Shown here: in pieces, positions 20,510-31,648 of the stretch
Layout of the letters: every line of letters begins with the position of its first letter
How positions within the stretch are numbered: the first letter of the stretch is position 1
NCBI GenBank assembly: GCA_014529385.2
Contig: CM043959.1
Location: 93,506,529-93,570,528, forward strand
From: Adiantum capillus-veneris
Lineage: Eukaryota; Streptophyta; Polypodiopsida; Polypodiales; Pteridaceae
Reading direction: 5' to 3'
Length of the DNA stretch: 64,000 nucleotides
The notes under the pieces: model-generated
Told to the model about the DNA's origin: nothing
The model's database searches: none
Seen by the model: only the letters and a program-made list of their open reading frames with translations
Translations under genes and position numbers: made by a program

Positions 20510-22366
20510 GTGGCCTTTGAAGAGCAAGTGCTGCTAGTGATGGCTTGGGCGGGCTTTCCCATTTTCACTGGGGTTGAAGATGCGAAAACCTGGCTTCAAG
20601 ACTATGGATTGTTCGTGTTGGAAAGCGGTTTATTGAATGAAGATGGTGCGGTACAGGTGTTTCCGCTCCTAGTTTGTGGTAAAGCGAGGATATGGTTCGA
20701 TAGCCTGTGTGATGAAGAAAAGGAAGATTGTGAAGCCCTGGAGGCCGCTTTTCAAAGAAGATTTGTAGCGGATGCATAGTTGGATGAGGTAAAGGGAAAG
20801 CTGGACGTGTTGAAGCAAAGCTTGGAGGGTGATTTTCAAGCATTCGAATGGGAGTTCGAAGCCCTTTCGGGGAAATTGGTCAAGGTAGCTGCTGCAAAAA
20901 ATGCCACTTTTTAAAAGTTGAGTAAATTCATGGATTGCTTGCATGAGGAGGTGCGTGATAAGGTGGAGATAGATGGCCATGTGGCATATGAAGAGGCGAT
21001 AGCTCTAGCGAAAGGGCGTACCAAAAAGATTTTGAAGAAGAGCGAGGCTAGGCAAGTTTTTTCAGGCGCAATGATGCCAAGGCAGTGTAATGCGGTGGTA
21101 GCCGAGTCACAGATGGTGCAAAGAGAAGTGCAAGTGCAGGAAGAACCAAGGGTTATTTGGTTACAGAAGGATAGGGTGGTTCCTATGCCGAAGATGCCGG
21201 CTAGAGCGATTCTAATGGTGGAGGAAGTGCAGGTGGTTCCAAAGTGGACAAAGGATGTGCTTTCAAGTTTGAGTGCGGCTGTAGAAGCTCCATTGGAGTG
21301 TGGTAAAGAGCAAAGAGTGCGGTTTGTAGATGACGTTGAAGCGGTGAATCTAGAGGAGATTTCTAAGCTTGAAACCAAGGAGGAGATTGAGTCGAGTGAC
21401 AGTAGTTTTATGGACGCAGATACGAGTTGGGAGATCGAGTCATCTCAATCCAGGTATTATGAGTTCGACCTCTTACATGTGGGTGGAGAAGCAGTAAATG
21501 TGTGTGAGGAGCAGCATGAAGAGCAAGCCGAGATGCCTAGTGCAGACCAAATGGAGCAGTCTAGACCTACAAATGGTGATGTGCAGGTTAAGCTGGTGTG
21601 CAGTGACGTGCTAATGACTATGTTGGTGAAGGTAGCTGTGGAATGTGCCATGGTGGTGCAACATGTGCAAAGTTTTTCCAGGAGGAATATAGCAGTCATG
21701 CCCATGGAAGAAGACAAGGAGAATTCAATAGAGAAAGATTTTCTCTCTTCTTTAGAGCTGGATGATGCAGCAATAGAAGAGTAGGTGATTGTAGCCGGCA
21801 AGCAGGTGGTGCTTATAGACCTTGAAGGGCCAGTTGACGAGGAAGGGCTTGGCGATGCTGGAATTGAGTGCATGGCAGGTGAGAAGGGAAATGCGGAGTC
21901 AAAGATAGAGGTGATTCCTATGCAGTCAATGCACTCTATGACAGGTGATACGGATTCCAAGGCAGTGTCCAAGCTTTCCAAGGAGGTCTATGAGTGGTGG
22001 TTGAAAGGGATGCTGATCAAAACAGCTATGCAGTGTGCCGCTAAGCAGGTACATGATCTACTAGACGAGAATCTAGCTTTACATGGTTGGGAGGGTGGGT
22101 TAAGTATGTTATGTTTGTACGGTCTACTTGGTACAAGCGATGGTGCAAGTATGTTTTTGGATGGTGGACACGATGGTGCTCTATTTGGTGTTCTTGGAGG
22201 TGCTTGGTTGCGAGTGGGCAGTTTGCCAATAAATGCTTGGAGTGGTGGAAGTATGATGCTGACAGTTTGGATATGCAGCTGGTTTTGTGCCTTGGTGTGG
22301 CACTATGCAAGGGTGTTAGAGGTCGGCGAAAGAGACCAATGCAAGGTGTTTGACCCAGGAGGTTGA
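20510..22366 (+). pseudogene. gag: Z gag-like ORF, the only ORF of the element
   Basis: One frame runs from about 20510 to 22366 with only three stops (TAG 20777, TAA near 20912, TAG 21782), about 618 codons. The first 150 residues follow the Retrotrans_gag pattern: 'FPIFTGVEDAKTWLQDY', 'LVCGKARIWFDSL', 'LEAAFQRRFVADA', 'FEALSGKLVK', 'CLHEEVRDKVEI'. No zinc knuckle is visible. The rest is acidic and Val/Met-rich and unrecognised. The start is uncertain, since the frame has no clear ATG before it. The ORF ends 'KVFDPGG', a motif also found in the X ORF. Role: particle protein, inferred. Confidence 0.7.
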
Positions 22367-22530
22367 TGACAAGTAAAGCAAGGGGTTGGGCAACGTGCAT
22401 GAACAAAGACAGTGGGTTACACGTGCCACTTATGTACATATGGTAGGGGTTTTGTGGTGTACAGAAATTTTGTTCTTGGCGTGCAGTTTTTTAGTGCAAT
22501 AAGCGTATCTGTGGTTGAACATAAATGTTC

Positions 22531-22547
22531 AACGAGGGGGTGGACAA
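22531..22547 (+). other. Z polypurine tract
   Basis: AACGAGGGGGTGGACAA directly precedes the right LTR start TGATGGTGCAACC. Confidence 0.65.
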
Positions 22548-23693
22548 TGATGGTGCAACCAAAGGTGGTCCGAGTTGGAAAGTGGTCTATGCCAGGCAAA
22601 GGCTGCAGGTGCAGTGCAGAAGGCTAGGGCAGGTACCAAGCTCTTGGGCAACCAAAGGGTAGCGAAAATGTATGTCTAAAGAGGTTTTTTAGGCCAAAAG
22701 AGCTAAAAGATGAGCCCGAATGGGATGAAAGATAAAGATGTGCGATGTGCTGAGTCAGTGTTCTGAAAGGTAGTGTTCAATGTGCTCTAGAAGCCGGTCT
22801 AGACGGCTTGTCAAATGAAACCCCGGTGCTCAAGATATTGCAGTTCAAAGATAGAGTGTATAGTAGATCCCCAACGGGCAGAGCAGCTAGGGACAGTTGG
22901 CCCGGGAAAATGTCAGTGGATAGATGTATAGAGCTCAAATTATGGAGCATGCTTGTCTTCTCGGATTATGAATTGGAGCTAGGAATAGCAAGTTATGATC
23001 AGTTGAAGATTTTTCGGGGGCTAGGTTTGAGCCCACTTGACCGCATCAAAGGTGCCAAGGCTCTCACTAATAGTGTGCATCATGTGGATCTAGCACAAAT
23101 CGACAGCTTGTCAATCGGATACTCGGTCAGCAAGATACGATGGTTCAAATGTGAGGGCCATTGTTCGAGAATGCAATGCCAGATGCCTTTTCTTGTTTTT
23201 CGCGGTCTTGTTGGGCGGGCTTGGAAAAGTTGAGAAGCGACGGGGATTATGTTGACCCAAGCCGGTAATGTGAGTTCTCTGTCGTATCTTACTTCTCGGG
23301 TATTAGGCCTGGGACCAGCAAGTTGCACCTGTTTGAAAGTGGCAAAAAAAGGATTTTTTAAGGCTTGCAATGGGAATTCAAAGGGGAGTCAAGGGGTGAG
23401 GCATCCAGGGGCTGCCACATGGCACTGGGTAAATCCCATAGGCGGTGGAGAGGGCAGGGTGCCCATTGTATATATGCGGGGCCGTGACCCTCACAAGGCA
23501 TGAAGCGAGGGGAGAAACAGCTCCCCCTCTCGTTGGCTATGGCGTCCGCAGCGCTGGGCGCAAGGCGGTCCGTGGGCGCGCAACAATGATTTTGGCCGGC
23601 TTAGTGGTGGTGGACGGTGGCGCTCTGGCAAGGAAGGCCATTGCCAAGCGACTCAGACGAGGCATGCGCCCAGTGCAGGTCAGTTCACACGCA

Positions 23694-23731
<38 letters not shown>

Positions 23732-24852
23732 AGGGAAAATGCAAGGCACCATTAGCGACATCGCTAATGGTCCTATGCATAAGTAGGAGGGCAGTCCCAT
23801 GGGAAGGAAAGAGAAGAAGAGGGAGATTTCAAGGGCTGCCAGATGAGCTCATTCCAAGGGCGCCCGAGCCAAGGTAAGGCAAACAAAGACCGGACAAAAC
23901 AAGAGCAAGGGCATGCCAAGACAAAGGGAGAGATGGGAGCCGGACCAAAAGGGAGAAGAAGGAGAGAGAGATTGAAATAGAGAAGGAAGGAGGGAGTCGT
24001 ACCAAAGCTAGACCAAAGAGGTAGTTTAAGCTAAGCTCCCCAACAGGGGTAAAAAATGAGAGAAAAAAATATAAAAGATAAAAATACATATGGGAAAATA
24101 GCGACATCAATAATGCCCCCCCCCCCACAAGTGCAAAGAAAGAGAAAGAGAGCAGATGAAGCAAGATGCGGCTACCTCCTCCCAAAGTTACCAAATGTGG
24201 ATGCAAAGTGGACCAATGAGAGCCCATATGCCGAAATTGAAAGGGACACCCCTATATAAACCATGGTTTATAAGCCTTTTTTCGTGCTTTTTGTCAGAGT
24301 AGGCTTCTTGCGAGGGCCATGAGCCGGTGAACCTGCAGAGAGCCAAGAGAGAGAATGTGTGTGAGTCCTTGGGTTGGTTTTTTGGCAGAGGAGTGTGCTT
24401 GCCAAACCCCTTTGTATTTTTTCTTGAAAATGGCGATAGAGATGGCTGTGCAAGCCTTTGTACGTGCCTTTTGAAGAGCAATCAAGCCATTGTTGCCCCG
24501 TCTTGTTGTTGTTTCCCCTTCCCCCCTTCTCTTTCTCCTGCTTTCATGTTTCCCCTCAGTGCCGGCAGTGTGGAAGTGTATGCCCCCCCGGACCGACGAT
24601 GTTTTGTGTGAGAGAGTGAGATTGAGCGCATGTGTGCGTGTGTAAGGGTGGAGGTAGACCATGGCAATAGGTGTGCATCATGTGGTGGATTTGTGGAGTG
24701 TGTGAGCCTTGGGAAGAGAGTAGGCGGTGGTCTGCTAGTGTGAAGTTGTGTTTTGAAGGTGTTTTTTGAGAGGATAGGGATGTTGTGGATGCCGTGAGCT
24801 ATAGAGAGGCCCTTGTGTTTGTGCAGGACATGTTCCCCCATTCTCCCTCTCC
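22548..24852 (+). repeat. Z right LTR, uninterrupted
   Basis: Matches the split left LTR along its length and holds the empty V site. The tail 24831-24852 is not clearly shared with the left LTR; it lies between the shared end and the AACGT flank. TATATAAA is at 24253-24260. It contains a 37-base G run (23694-23730) that the left LTR lacks. Confidence 0.8.
23694..23730 (+). repeat. Homopolymer run of 37 G
   Basis: An unbroken G run. At the same place the left LTR of Z (near 19350) has only GGGGCATTTTTTTG. Real expansion or an assembly artefact cannot be told apart from sequence alone. Confidence 0.9.
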
Positions 24853-26474
24853 AACGTGAAGCAAATGTTGTTGAGAATGCGCCTTTGGGTAAAATCATTA
24901 AAGTAATAAAAAAGAGCTTTTGGGGAGCTCTTTGCAATGATTGACAGCATGGGCAGGAGGTCGAGGAGCCGTTAGACAGAGGAAAAGGGCCGACTTGCGC
25001 GGGCTGCTACAGTACGAAAGGGGGCTTGCTACATGAAAGAGGGGTGGCCTATTTCCAATTAGAGGGGGGATCTACGGCAAGATTACAAGCTAGTGCATGC
25101 AGGAAAGAGGGTTGGGGCTGATCAGGTTGCCAGCCTACATGAGGGTATTGGTCCCCAAGAAAGTGAGGTCACCATGCTCAATTGAGGAGTCATTTAAATT
25201 GAAAGGGGCAACTGGTCTAACAACCAAGTGAAGAGAGGGCACTGCAGAAGCTTGAAGGGAGCTGCCATGAGGATGTGTGAGCAGGTAGAGAGGGGGCCCA
25301 AAGCGGCCATCACACGCAGGTGAAGGGAGGAGCATACGCCGCCCTGATAGAGAGGGGAGGCTCTCGAGGCTAGGAAAAAGCAAAAGCAAGGGCGCGAGGG
25401 CACTCAGAGCGGGGGAGCGTGCGACAAGAGCATAGGTGGAGGTTTAGACAGAGAAGGGGCTGGTCAACAGTTGTGGAGGGAGCTCTATACAAAGCACCGA
25501 AAAATATGAGAGGATTGATAGTACTAGTCTACAACAAGGGAGTGTAGAAGGGCCGCTCAGAGCCAAGCAGGAGGAGCGTATCCGCAACAAGATCACAAGA
25601 AAGCTGATCATTGCAAACGGCCATCGAGGAGAGGTGCGCACAGCCATAAGGTGGAAGAACTGAGGAAGCCATCGAGCAGGAATCAGTGGTTGAGGGAGGG
25701 TCTCAAAGCCAAGACTCTGCGAAGGGGAGGTGTGCCATGAATTGAGAGCCATTAGTGGTGACGAGTGTGCCAGAGTCTACAAAAAAAGAAGTGCATGATA
25801 CGGGGGATAGGAGGGCTGCCCGTTGCAGAGGAGCTAGTCGAGGGGCTGAGGATTGTCAAGGAGAGCTAGTGTTGTAGAGGAACTACAAAAGCAACCAGGA
25901 GAGAAGGGGGTCTTTGGAGCGCAAGCTCTCTGGCTGTAGAAGGCCGGAGGTTGTTTCGCTACAGAAGGAGGGGCTCCTTGAGGACTACTGAGGGATGCAA
26001 AGAGGAAAGATTTTAATGGGCCGCCCTTGAGTGGCCGGCTGTATGTAGGAGAAGTTGGCGAGTTTTCTTCAGGTTATGGTCTCCAGCTGGATGGGGCTTT
26101 CCGCTACGAAGTAACATCTGACCATATTCTCATGCATTGAGAATTTATATAAGGCGTCTTATGTATATCTTATCTTATAGTATGCTCGTGCTATTAAGCA
26201 TGGATTTCACTGCTACACTGTTCTCTCAAGAGCCTTCTTGTAGTAAGTTTATACAAAAAACTTAAGAGAGAGAGAGGGATTCATTGTTTGTTCCGGTCAA
26301 CCACAGGTGTGTGCATAGCTGTTTTGTGGTTTAGTGGAGCACCAGGGCTTGGATTGACATCTGGATATGGTCTTTAAAGTGGTATTTGCAGGTGCTTGAG
26401 TGGATAAGTTTGTGGTTCTGAACTTGCAGGGAGGCCAAGCTATAGAGGTGTTTTGCTCTGGCTTTCTCCTGTCA
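24853..26474 (+). repeat. X right LTR, second part
   Basis: Resumes with AACGTGAAGCAAATG and matches 7451-9034 of the left LTR through to TGTCA. A TATATAAGG lies near 26143. It is followed by ACATT and then the resumed G1 RNase H. Confidence 0.8.
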
Positions 26475-26479
26475 ACATT

Positions 26480-26875
26480 CATGTTGATGCATCAACCTAT
26501 GCCATAGGATGCATATTAGCCTAGCTAGGAGACATGAAAATGGATTTCTCCATTTGCTACTCTAGTAGGCAGTTGCACAACGTGGAGAATAATTATACCA
26601 CTACGGAAAGAGAAGGTCTATGAATGATATATGATGTCAAAAAATTTATACACTTCCTTCTTGCAAACGAGTTTGTTTTCTTCATAGATCACCAAGCATT
26701 GTTATATCTGATAAACAAACCTTGCAACACTGGAAGGATTGTTCATTGGTTTATAGTATTTCTTGAGTTTGACTTCACAGTAGTCGTAAAAAAGGGGACT
26801 ACACACACAGGAGCAGATCGTCTTTCGAGACTGTTCCATGGAGAGTCACCTAAAGGTATTGATGATGATCTTCCA
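26480..26875 (+). pseudogene. pol: G1 RNase H
   Basis: Frame resumes with 'HVDASTYAIGCILA' (catalytic Asp), then 'NNYTTTEREGL' (catalytic Glu), 'FFIDHQALLYLINKPC' (catalytic Asp) and 'LEFDFTVVVKKGTTHTGADRLSRL'. The order and spacing match G2 at 59455-59815. TAG near 26522 and TGA near 26620 interrupt it. This piece shows directly that X was inserted into the RNase H coding sequence. Confidence 0.85.
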
Positions 26876-27640
26876 GATTCGTACCTATTTAACATTGAAA
26901 TGGTTCCGAGGTGGAGTGAAGAGGTCATTCCTCTGCTCACAATCGGATCATTACATGTGGAAAGACAACCATCAGTAATACATCGAATAAGAAATCTCCA
27001 GCTTTTAGCAAGACGACTGTACAACACGGTAAGGATGGGATTTTGAGACTATGTGTACAGTGAGAAGAATACGAATACTACCTCAAGCAGGCTCATACAC
27101 AAAATACGGGGTTTCACAATGGAGAAATGCAAACTTACCAAAGACTAAAGAGACTAGGAGTCTACTGGCAAAAAATGGAAAACAGCGTCCATACTTATGT
27201 AAAATCATGTGATATCTGTAGAAAGCAACCTCTAGTGGAGTACGCCACCCTATTTCGAGCACTACAAGCACCCAAATGGAATACTCACATAACCGAGTAC
27301 TTATAAAATAAGACCTTCCTAGAGGGGTGGGGTAACACACGAATGAGAACTGTAGTAGCAGAAGAAAAAAAACATTATCTACTAATTGCAAACCAATTGT
27401 ATAGGGTGGGGAAAGGATGAAAAACTATGATTGTGTGCTATGGAAAGCGAATATTTTGCTATCCTAGAACAAGAACACTCAGGCCAGCCAGGGGGACATT
27501 TCTCTACTGATAAAACGGAAAAGCTAGTACTTCACTCAGGCATATGGTGGCCAACCCTATTTAGGGGGATGCAGAGGTCTATGTCAAACGATGTGATGAC
27601 TCTCAATGCACAAAACCACCCCTACGGAGAGATGAAATTC
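26876..27640 (+). pseudogene. pol: G1 tandem integrase HHCC zinc modules
   Basis: Two successive integrase N-terminal zinc-binding modules are present. Module 1: His codons at 27094 and 27115, Cys codons at 27208 and 27217 (H-x6-H-x30-C-x2-C), ending 'YVKSCDICRK'. Module 2: His at 27476 and 27497 in 'EHSGQPGGHF', then 'GIWWPTLF' and Cys at 27592 and 27607, with small indels. Each is preceded by a strand like 'QLYRVGKG'. The spacing between modules is 382 bp, against 378 bp in G2. Frames are broken but the residues of module 1 are all retained. Confidence 0.75.
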
Positions 27641-27649
27641 CATTACGGC

Positions 27650-28423
27650 CAATGATGGGAGTACACGCTTTTGCCAAATGGGGCATCCACTTTATTGGCC
27701 CCATCATACCACCTGCATATAGGTCGCATGTACAATACATCATAGTAGCAATAGATTACACGACCAAATGGAAAGAAGCAAAGGCAACATAGAAAAACGA
27801 TGCATGGACTACAACTCAGTTCTTTTTTGAACATATCTTTACCATATATGGTCTACCCATTGAAATAGTGATCAATAGGGGAGCACACTTTCTGAACAAC
27901 GTCATTGAAAGCTTAGTTGACTAATTCATGGTGATCCATCGCAAATCAACACCCTATCATCCACAAGCTAACGGACAAGCCGAGAGCACCAATAAAATAT
28001 TATGCATGGTGCTCACCAAAATAGTCTGTGACTCAAGCGATGATTGGGATCAAAAGCTACACACTGCATTACGGGCTTACAGAGTAGCTATTAAAACTTC
28101 CATCGGGACCACTCCTTTTAACCTTGTGTTCGGGATTATTGCAATTCTACCCATGGAATTCTTAATTAAAACACTATAGATCGCAATACAATTAGGATAG
28201 ACGGGACACGAGCTATCGGAGAGACTAGACACCCTGGAGCAATTAGATGAAACCAGCGTGAGAGCGGTAGCCAGGATATATGCTCAGAAAAGACAAATGA
28301 AAGCTTTCCATGATCAACATTGGATTAGCAAGGAGTTCCAAAATGGGGATTACGTTTTGATGTATATCCTCAAACAACACTCCAAAAAACTCAAAAAGTG
28401 AGGGAAGGGGCCTTTTGTAATAC
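27650..28423 (+). pseudogene. pol: G1 integrase core and start of C-terminal domain
   Basis: 'MGVHAFAKWGIHFIGP' carries His in place of the first catalytic Asp (27688). 'IEIVINRGAHF' has Asn for the second (27874). 'YHPQANGQAESTNK' retains the Glu (27981). 'LRAYR' and 'TPFNLVFG' follow, then the C-terminal part 'HELSERLDTLEQLDE', 'NGDYVLMYILKQHSKKLKK' and 'GPFVI' (28417), where M1 is inserted. The remaining 71 bp (28854-28924) encode 'IKLATLAGEEVPNWM'. Two of three DDE residues are lost. Confidence 0.8.
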
Positions 28424-28853
28424 CATTAGGAAGAGGATGGAGTCTAGGAGGGCCTGTTTACTTTTCTAGGTGATTAACATTCTGACGAATAGGTGTATGC
28501 CATGTGTGCAAGAACGGTGGATGTGTAAGAGTGGTCAAAGGATACACTTTTCCCTCCAAAAAAGGGAGTGAACTTGGCCCTCCATAACTCCTACATACAA
28601 TCTCCGATTTGAGCAGAGATTATACTTATGTAATCTGCACGTTGATCTCTTTCCATAGATATGTTACATGATATGGTTTTGCTTGCTATATTTAAAATTT
28701 AATTTTGGGGAAAAATTTGAATTCAAATAAACTAGCCATTTTTCCTGTTTGAATTCAAAAGATGCCCTTTGATTGCTTTCTTAATACTAGAGTTTTGACT
28801 CCCTTAAATTACCAAATAAAGAGGCCCTCTTAGACCCCATCTTCTTCCTAATG
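28424..28853. mobile_element. M1: 430-bp MITE-like element in G1 integrase C-terminus
   Basis: The terminal inverted repeats extend over about 35 bp: left CATTAGGAAGAGGATGG then AGTCTAGGAGGGCCT; the reverse complement of the right end is CATTAGGAAGAAGATGG then GGTCTAAGAGGGCCT. The interior is A/T-rich and non-coding. G2 shows no such insert: there 'FIIEDVSPSGAIKL' is continuous, while G1 reads 'GPFVI', M1, then 'DDI..APTIKL'. A clean target duplication is not visible. Confidence 0.8.
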
Positions 28854-28924
28854 ATGATATATCACAAAGCACCAACCATCAAGCTAGCAACATTGGCAGG
28901 TGAGGAGGTGCCTAATTGGATGAG

Positions 28925-29980
28925 TGTTAACTGAGTCAATGTCAGTTAACAGAAGCCGCTAAAGACCGAAGACATACGAATGCACATAGAAGATCAACAG
29001 AAAGAAGCAGTGAAGATTGGAGTTACACATTCTCCACATTTTTCCAAAATGGTCATGTATTTTAACTGAGTCAATGTAAGTTAACAAAGGCTACACTGAA
29101 GATATACGAATGCACATCGAAGATCAACAGAAATAAGCATTGAAGATTGGAATTACAGATTTTTCACATTTTCCCAAAATGGTCATGTATTGTAAATTCT
29201 TATATTATTTCAAGCCATTGTAATATTTCTAATGTGTTACGGGCTCAATGGGAGTTTCAAGCTGTAAAGAATAGGACAATTAGTGTGCCTAGGACGCAGA
29301 TTTAGTAGGTGGTAGAGCCCTAAAGGCCTTGGGCACCCGGACATTGCATATTTTTATCCTAGGTAAATAAGGCAGTGTGTAAAAGAAATTAGGGTTCTCA
29401 AGCTCATTTGTTGAGAGCACTCTTTGGTGAGAGCTCTTGGGGTGTGTGTCTATGGCATCCTTGAAATTCTCCTTGCTCATGTGACTTGGTTAACACTAAT
29501 CAATGCTTAATTCTCTTTCACTATGCCTCTCTCATGCTTCTTATGATTGACTATGATGCTTTGATTAGCTAGATTGTAACTAATTAGTGGTTAATCTCTC
29601 TCTAATATTGTGTAATTTCCCACTCTTGCTTGTGTGTGCATGTAGGTTTGATTGGAGTGTGGTGCTCAATAGATCTATGTGTGTGTACTTGCAATTAGTG
29701 TGTTGCATGATAGGTTAGTGTTGTGTGCGTCTTGCAATCGTTAGTGTGTGTGATTGAGTTGATTAGAGGTGAAGAGAAATGGATGTGGAGATTGCCTAGC
29801 ATTGTGGCTTAGCTCCTCCATAGGCCTAGAAGCTCACCTTGTAGAGTCAACCATCCATGTTGCCATTATTAGCTCACTAATCTTGTGAGTGTTTCCATGC
29901 CCTAGCCGCCGTGTAGCTCATCCCTCCGGATTGATAATTTTGTTGGTCATTGGAGCTATGTAACGATGGAACCTCCAACC
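28925..29980 (+). repeat. Y left LTR with internal duplication
   Basis: TGTTAACTGAGTCAA...GGAACCTCCAACC. About 150 bp longer than the right LTR because a ~134-bp segment at its start is tandemly duplicated (28926-29059 and 29060-29192, each ending AATGGTCATGTATT). The TATA candidate TAAATAAGG near 29362 corresponds to TATATAAGG in the right LTR. Confidence 0.85.
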
Positions 29981-30000
29981 TTTGGTGCCATTGCCGAGGA
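29981..30000 (+). other. Y primer binding site (tRNA-Asp type)
   Basis: TTTGGTGCCATTGCCGAGGA is close to TGGCGCCGTTGCCGGGGA, the primer site complementary to plant tRNA-Asp used by Tat/Athila-type elements, with transitions at three positions. It directly follows the LTR. Confidence 0.8.
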
Positions 30001-31648
30001 CGGTGGCCTACTCTAGTGTAATTGTGGCATAATCGGATGTGTTTCCTCACTAATTTCACTATTAATTTCACTTGTGTGTTTATGGTTTTGTGGATTTTGG
30101 ATGTGTGTGCATGAACTAATGTGTTCATAATTCCCTAATTTTTCACTGTATCTTGCCGATTGTGTGTTTACACACTCTAATTTCACACTAACCCCTTGCT
30201 AATTTCACTAATTTTTGCTAACTTACACACTAATTTGCTACCAAGGATTGGAGCTTTCAAGAGTTCAACCGATCTTCATTGGAAAGGTAATCAAGGTGGT
30301 ATTCTCAACCTCCATAGAATCTAAAGATGTGTAGAATTGTGTAGAGACTCCACCATGATGCAATGTAATGTCAATGCTATGTTGTTGCAATGCAATGTTG
30401 ATGCTATGAAATTTTTGGACTGTTCGTTTTCATGCCGTCGTAATGCCGAAATTTTCCAAATTTGGTGGCGTATGAAATTCATAAGTTCAATTGCTAATTG
30501 GTGAATGTGCATTGCTAATTGTGTGTCTAATTGATCTAATTGCATGCTTGAATGGTCAATTGCAAGTGTGTGTGTGTATTCTAATTGAGTGTGTGTATGC
30601 CTAATTTTAGGTGTGTGTACACTATTTTACTCTTGATTGTGCACCTAAAAATCAATGTGTGCTTAATGATTTTTCAATTAAGATAATTGATTTGTGTTGT
30701 AGCCATGCCCAACTAGAGATTTGTGAAATCACATTGCAATTTTGACAAGATTAACCCTTTTGTGTGCGCACCTAAAGATTGGTAAAAACTGCCAATTATT
30801 AGTGTGTGTGTACCTAAAAAGTGCCTAATGTGTGATTAATTCAATTTTTGATCACATGTATGATGTGTGTGATGGTCAATTGCTGCATTTTTTAGCTCAA
30901 AACAGATATTTACACACTCCAAATCGTCAAATTTTGACCTAATTTTACCAATTTAATTGCCTACTTTGGATTTTATTGATCAAATTAATTGGCAATTGAA
31001 TTGATGTTTTTTTTGTGATTTTATTTGGCTGCACTAACTCCCTATGTGTGGAGAGTTTTCAAAAAAAAAAAGGATATTTTTTGGATAATTTTGGCACTTT
31101 TTTGCTAATTTTTGCATTAATTTTATCTTAATTCCATAAAAATTTGATATCTTGTGATTTTTACGAGCTATTTTGAATGTATGTTTACAGCTTAATTTCG
31201 AGCGCATTGGGCTTTCGTTTCCCATGTTTTGAGCGATTTACTATTTCTAAGGGCCGGGTTGACGATTTTGTCGAATTTGGTATTTTTGGTGTGCTTTTGC
31301 ATGTCGAAAGTGTTTGATTGTGATTGCATATGATTTTCTATATTTTTTTGAAAAATTTTTGGATTTTTTTGGTGACTTTTTGGATTTTCGGGTGATTTTT
31401 TAGCGTTTCGACTAATTTTGGCATTTTTGGACGATTGAAAAAAAAAAAACAATTTTCGAGCTTGACGCCCGTGCCTTGTGGCACATAAAACTTCCTCGTC
31501 GGATAGATCTTTACGGTCTCTTGGGATAGTTTCCTACGACGCTAAAATAATCTTCTTCCTCTCTCTCTTGTCTAACTCTCTCTTTCTCTCACTAAAAGCG
31601 CGATTATTTTCCTTCTCTCACCTCCCCCTCTCACTCTCTCTCTCGCAT

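Larger units (their letters stand above)
11099..24852 (+). mobile_element. Z: gag-only LTR retrotransposon with 2.3-kb LTRs inserted in the right LTR of X
   Basis: The right LTR (22548 to about 24830-24852) is intact. The left LTR is the same sequence split by V (11099-11833 and 18898-20449). The interior (20450-22547) holds one gag-like ORF and no pol. The uninterrupted X LTR at 7440-7470 reads straight through the insertion point. Flanks TACGT (11094-11098) and AACGT (24853-24857) fit a 5-bp duplication with one change. An element with long LTRs and gag only fits the TR-GAG class of non-autonomous retrotransposons. Confidence 0.8.
7111..26474 (+). mobile_element. X: LTR retrotransposon with 1.9-kb LTRs inserted in G1 RNase H
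   Basis: Left LTR is 7111-9034. The right LTR begins at 10756 and is split by Z into 10756-11098 and 24853-26474. Interior is 9035-10755 with one decayed ORF and no RT, integrase or protease, so X is non-autonomous. It interrupts G1 between 'KIFHV' (7110) and 'HVDAST' (26480). The flanks CACGT (7106-7110) and CATGT (26480-26484) look like a 5-bp target duplication with one change, if the right LTR really ends at 26479. The LTR identity itself ends at 26474 (TGTCA), so that edge is uncertain by about 5 bp. Confidence 0.8.

Noticed and set aside
19485-20568. Several overlapping minus-strand frames in the Z LTR (up to 236 codons)
   Set aside because: The right LTR copy (23.8-24.9 kb) has different frame breaks at the same places, so there is no protein conservation; the LTR sequence is purine-rich and open by chance.
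26480-26484. A perfect target duplication for X
   Set aside because: Left CACGT and right CATGT differ by one base and need the right LTR to end at AACATT instead of TGTCA, so the claim is kept only as likely.
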